From: Pseudomonas sp. G2-4
GTDB taxonomy: Bacteria; Pseudomonadota; Gammaproteobacteria; Pseudomonadales; Pseudomonadaceae
Assembly (NCBI RefSeq): GCF_030064125.1
Contig: NZ_CP125957.1
Span: 6,587,896 to 6,651,895, forward strand
Reading direction: 5' to 3'
DNA length: 64,000 bases
Shown here piece by piece: positions 63,492-64,000 of this stretch (within the stretch, counting starts at the first letter, position 1; each line of letters starts with the position of its first letter). The notes beneath the pieces are model-generated. The model saw only the letters and a program-made list of their open reading frames with translations. It made no database searches and was not told the DNA's origin. The position numbers were made by a program, and so were the translations under genes.

Positions 63492-64000
63492 ATGCCAGCC
63501 CCCACTGGGTGGGGGCTGTTCCCTATCCAGCGCATGTTGGCCGAAGGTGTGCCAGTCGGTGCAGGCACCGACGCGACCCGCGTGGCCAGCTACAACCCCT
63601 GGACCGCGTTGTACTGGCTGGTCAGCGGCAAAACTGTCGGTGGTACCACGCTCTACCCGCAGGGCCTGCCTCGCTCCACCGCCTTGCAACTGTTCACCCA
63701 TGGCAGTGCCTGGTTCTCCAGCGAGCAGGGCAAAAAGGGTCAGATCAAGGTGGGCCAGCTTGCCGACCTCGTGGCACTGACAGCGGACTTCTTCAGCGTC
63801 GAAGAAGAAGCGATTAAGTGGCTCGAATCGGTCCTCACGGTGGTGGGCGGCAAAGTGGTACATGCCACTCACGAATTCGACAAGCTAGCGCCGCCGACCG
63901 TACCAGTGATGCCAGACTGGTCGCCGGTAGCAATCGTGCCTGGACACTGGAGCCCAAGCGCTGTGCCGCTGGTCGCCAGCATCCACCAGTGCATCGGTTC
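63492..64000 (+). pseudogene. 5'-truncated amidohydrolase (runs off the window)
   Basis: The frame is open from 63492 (no clear own start; the first plausible ATG is 63534) to the end. It encodes an amidohydrolase C-terminal half: PIQRMLAEGVPVGAGTDATRVASYNPW, with the catalytic-site GTDA, then LYPQGLPRSTALQLFTHGSAWFSSEQGKKGQIKVGQLADLVAL. Intact family members are about 600 residues, so roughly 400 N-terminal residues with the metal-binding His are absent. A strong hairpin overlaps its first codons. Confidence 0.75.
63497..63517 (+). terminator. Hairpin after the isochorismatase-like gene
   Basis: AGCCCCCAC / GTGGGGGCT is a 9-bp perfect stem with a 3-nt loop, 10 nt after the stop. There is no long T run, so it may also be a deletion-scar feature. 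Confidence 0.5.

Overview
The window is chromosomal DNA from a Pseudomonas of the P. fluorescens complex. Four things point there: the kinB-algB pair, the Pseudomonas-type homoserine kinase, a znu/zur and metNIQ order matching the PA5498-PA5505 region of P. aeruginosa, and an aroE-hemF-qor-tsaC-dprA-def-fmt-rsmB-trkA block matching PA0016-PA0025. Many 'GTGGGAGCGAGC' and 'GTGGCGAGGGAGC' type REP palindromes, usually in inverted pairs, sit between genes. No rRNA or tRNA gene was seen. These gene equivalences come from memory of family sequences; no database search was run.

Layout. 1-3.1 kb: a partial secreted LprI-like protein and the methionine importer metNIQ. 3.3-5.4 kb: large catalase katE. 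5.6-9.4 kb: a lipoprotein and the zinc uptake system znuB-znuC-zur, divergent from znuA. 9.5-10.8 kb: thrB and a DUF2782 protein. 10.9-16.7 kb: polA, the sRNA ersA, engB, cytochromes c5 and c4, and dsbA. 16.7-22.3 kb: an EEP-family hydrolase, a diguanylate cyclase, ampDh2 and an EAL phosphodiesterase. 22.3-26.9 kb: kinB, algB and a small cell-envelope operon (membrane peptide, DUF1328, Ivy-like) behind a sigma-54-type promoter. 27.5-30.3 kb: gltP and an SpmAB-like protein. 30.3-33.9 kb: an Mla/Pqi-type lipid transport operon. 33.9-41.5 kb: DUF5924 protein, M16 peptidase, Na/Pi-PhoU protein, TerC, the citrate carrier citA and a DOPA-dioxygenase-like protein. 41.6-47.7 kb: an NmrA-like protein and the choline sulfate locus (LysR, betC, choline-binding protein, SulP). 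47.8-58.7 kb: the conserved aroE-to-trkA block. 58.7-64 kb: an accessory segment with fosA, a ferric-reductase-like membrane protein, a broken phosphatase, a LysR/RidA/isochorismatase cluster and a 5'-truncated amidohydrolase running off the end.

Together the genes serve envelope maintenance and stress (KinB/AlgB, ErsA, AmpDh2, DsbA, Ivy-like, Mla-type transport), nutrient uptake (methionine, zinc, glutamate, citrate, choline sulfate) and core information processing. Points that most deserve a second look: PolA has lost two of the acidic residues of its proofreading site; a sigma-54 promoter with twin upstream palindromes precedes the small operon next to algB; a hairpin-rich region of about 250 bp has no clear gene; fosA is bracketed by direct REP repeats and mobile-element relics; and a twin GCATTAATGC operator lies between ridA and the isochorismatase-like hydrolase.
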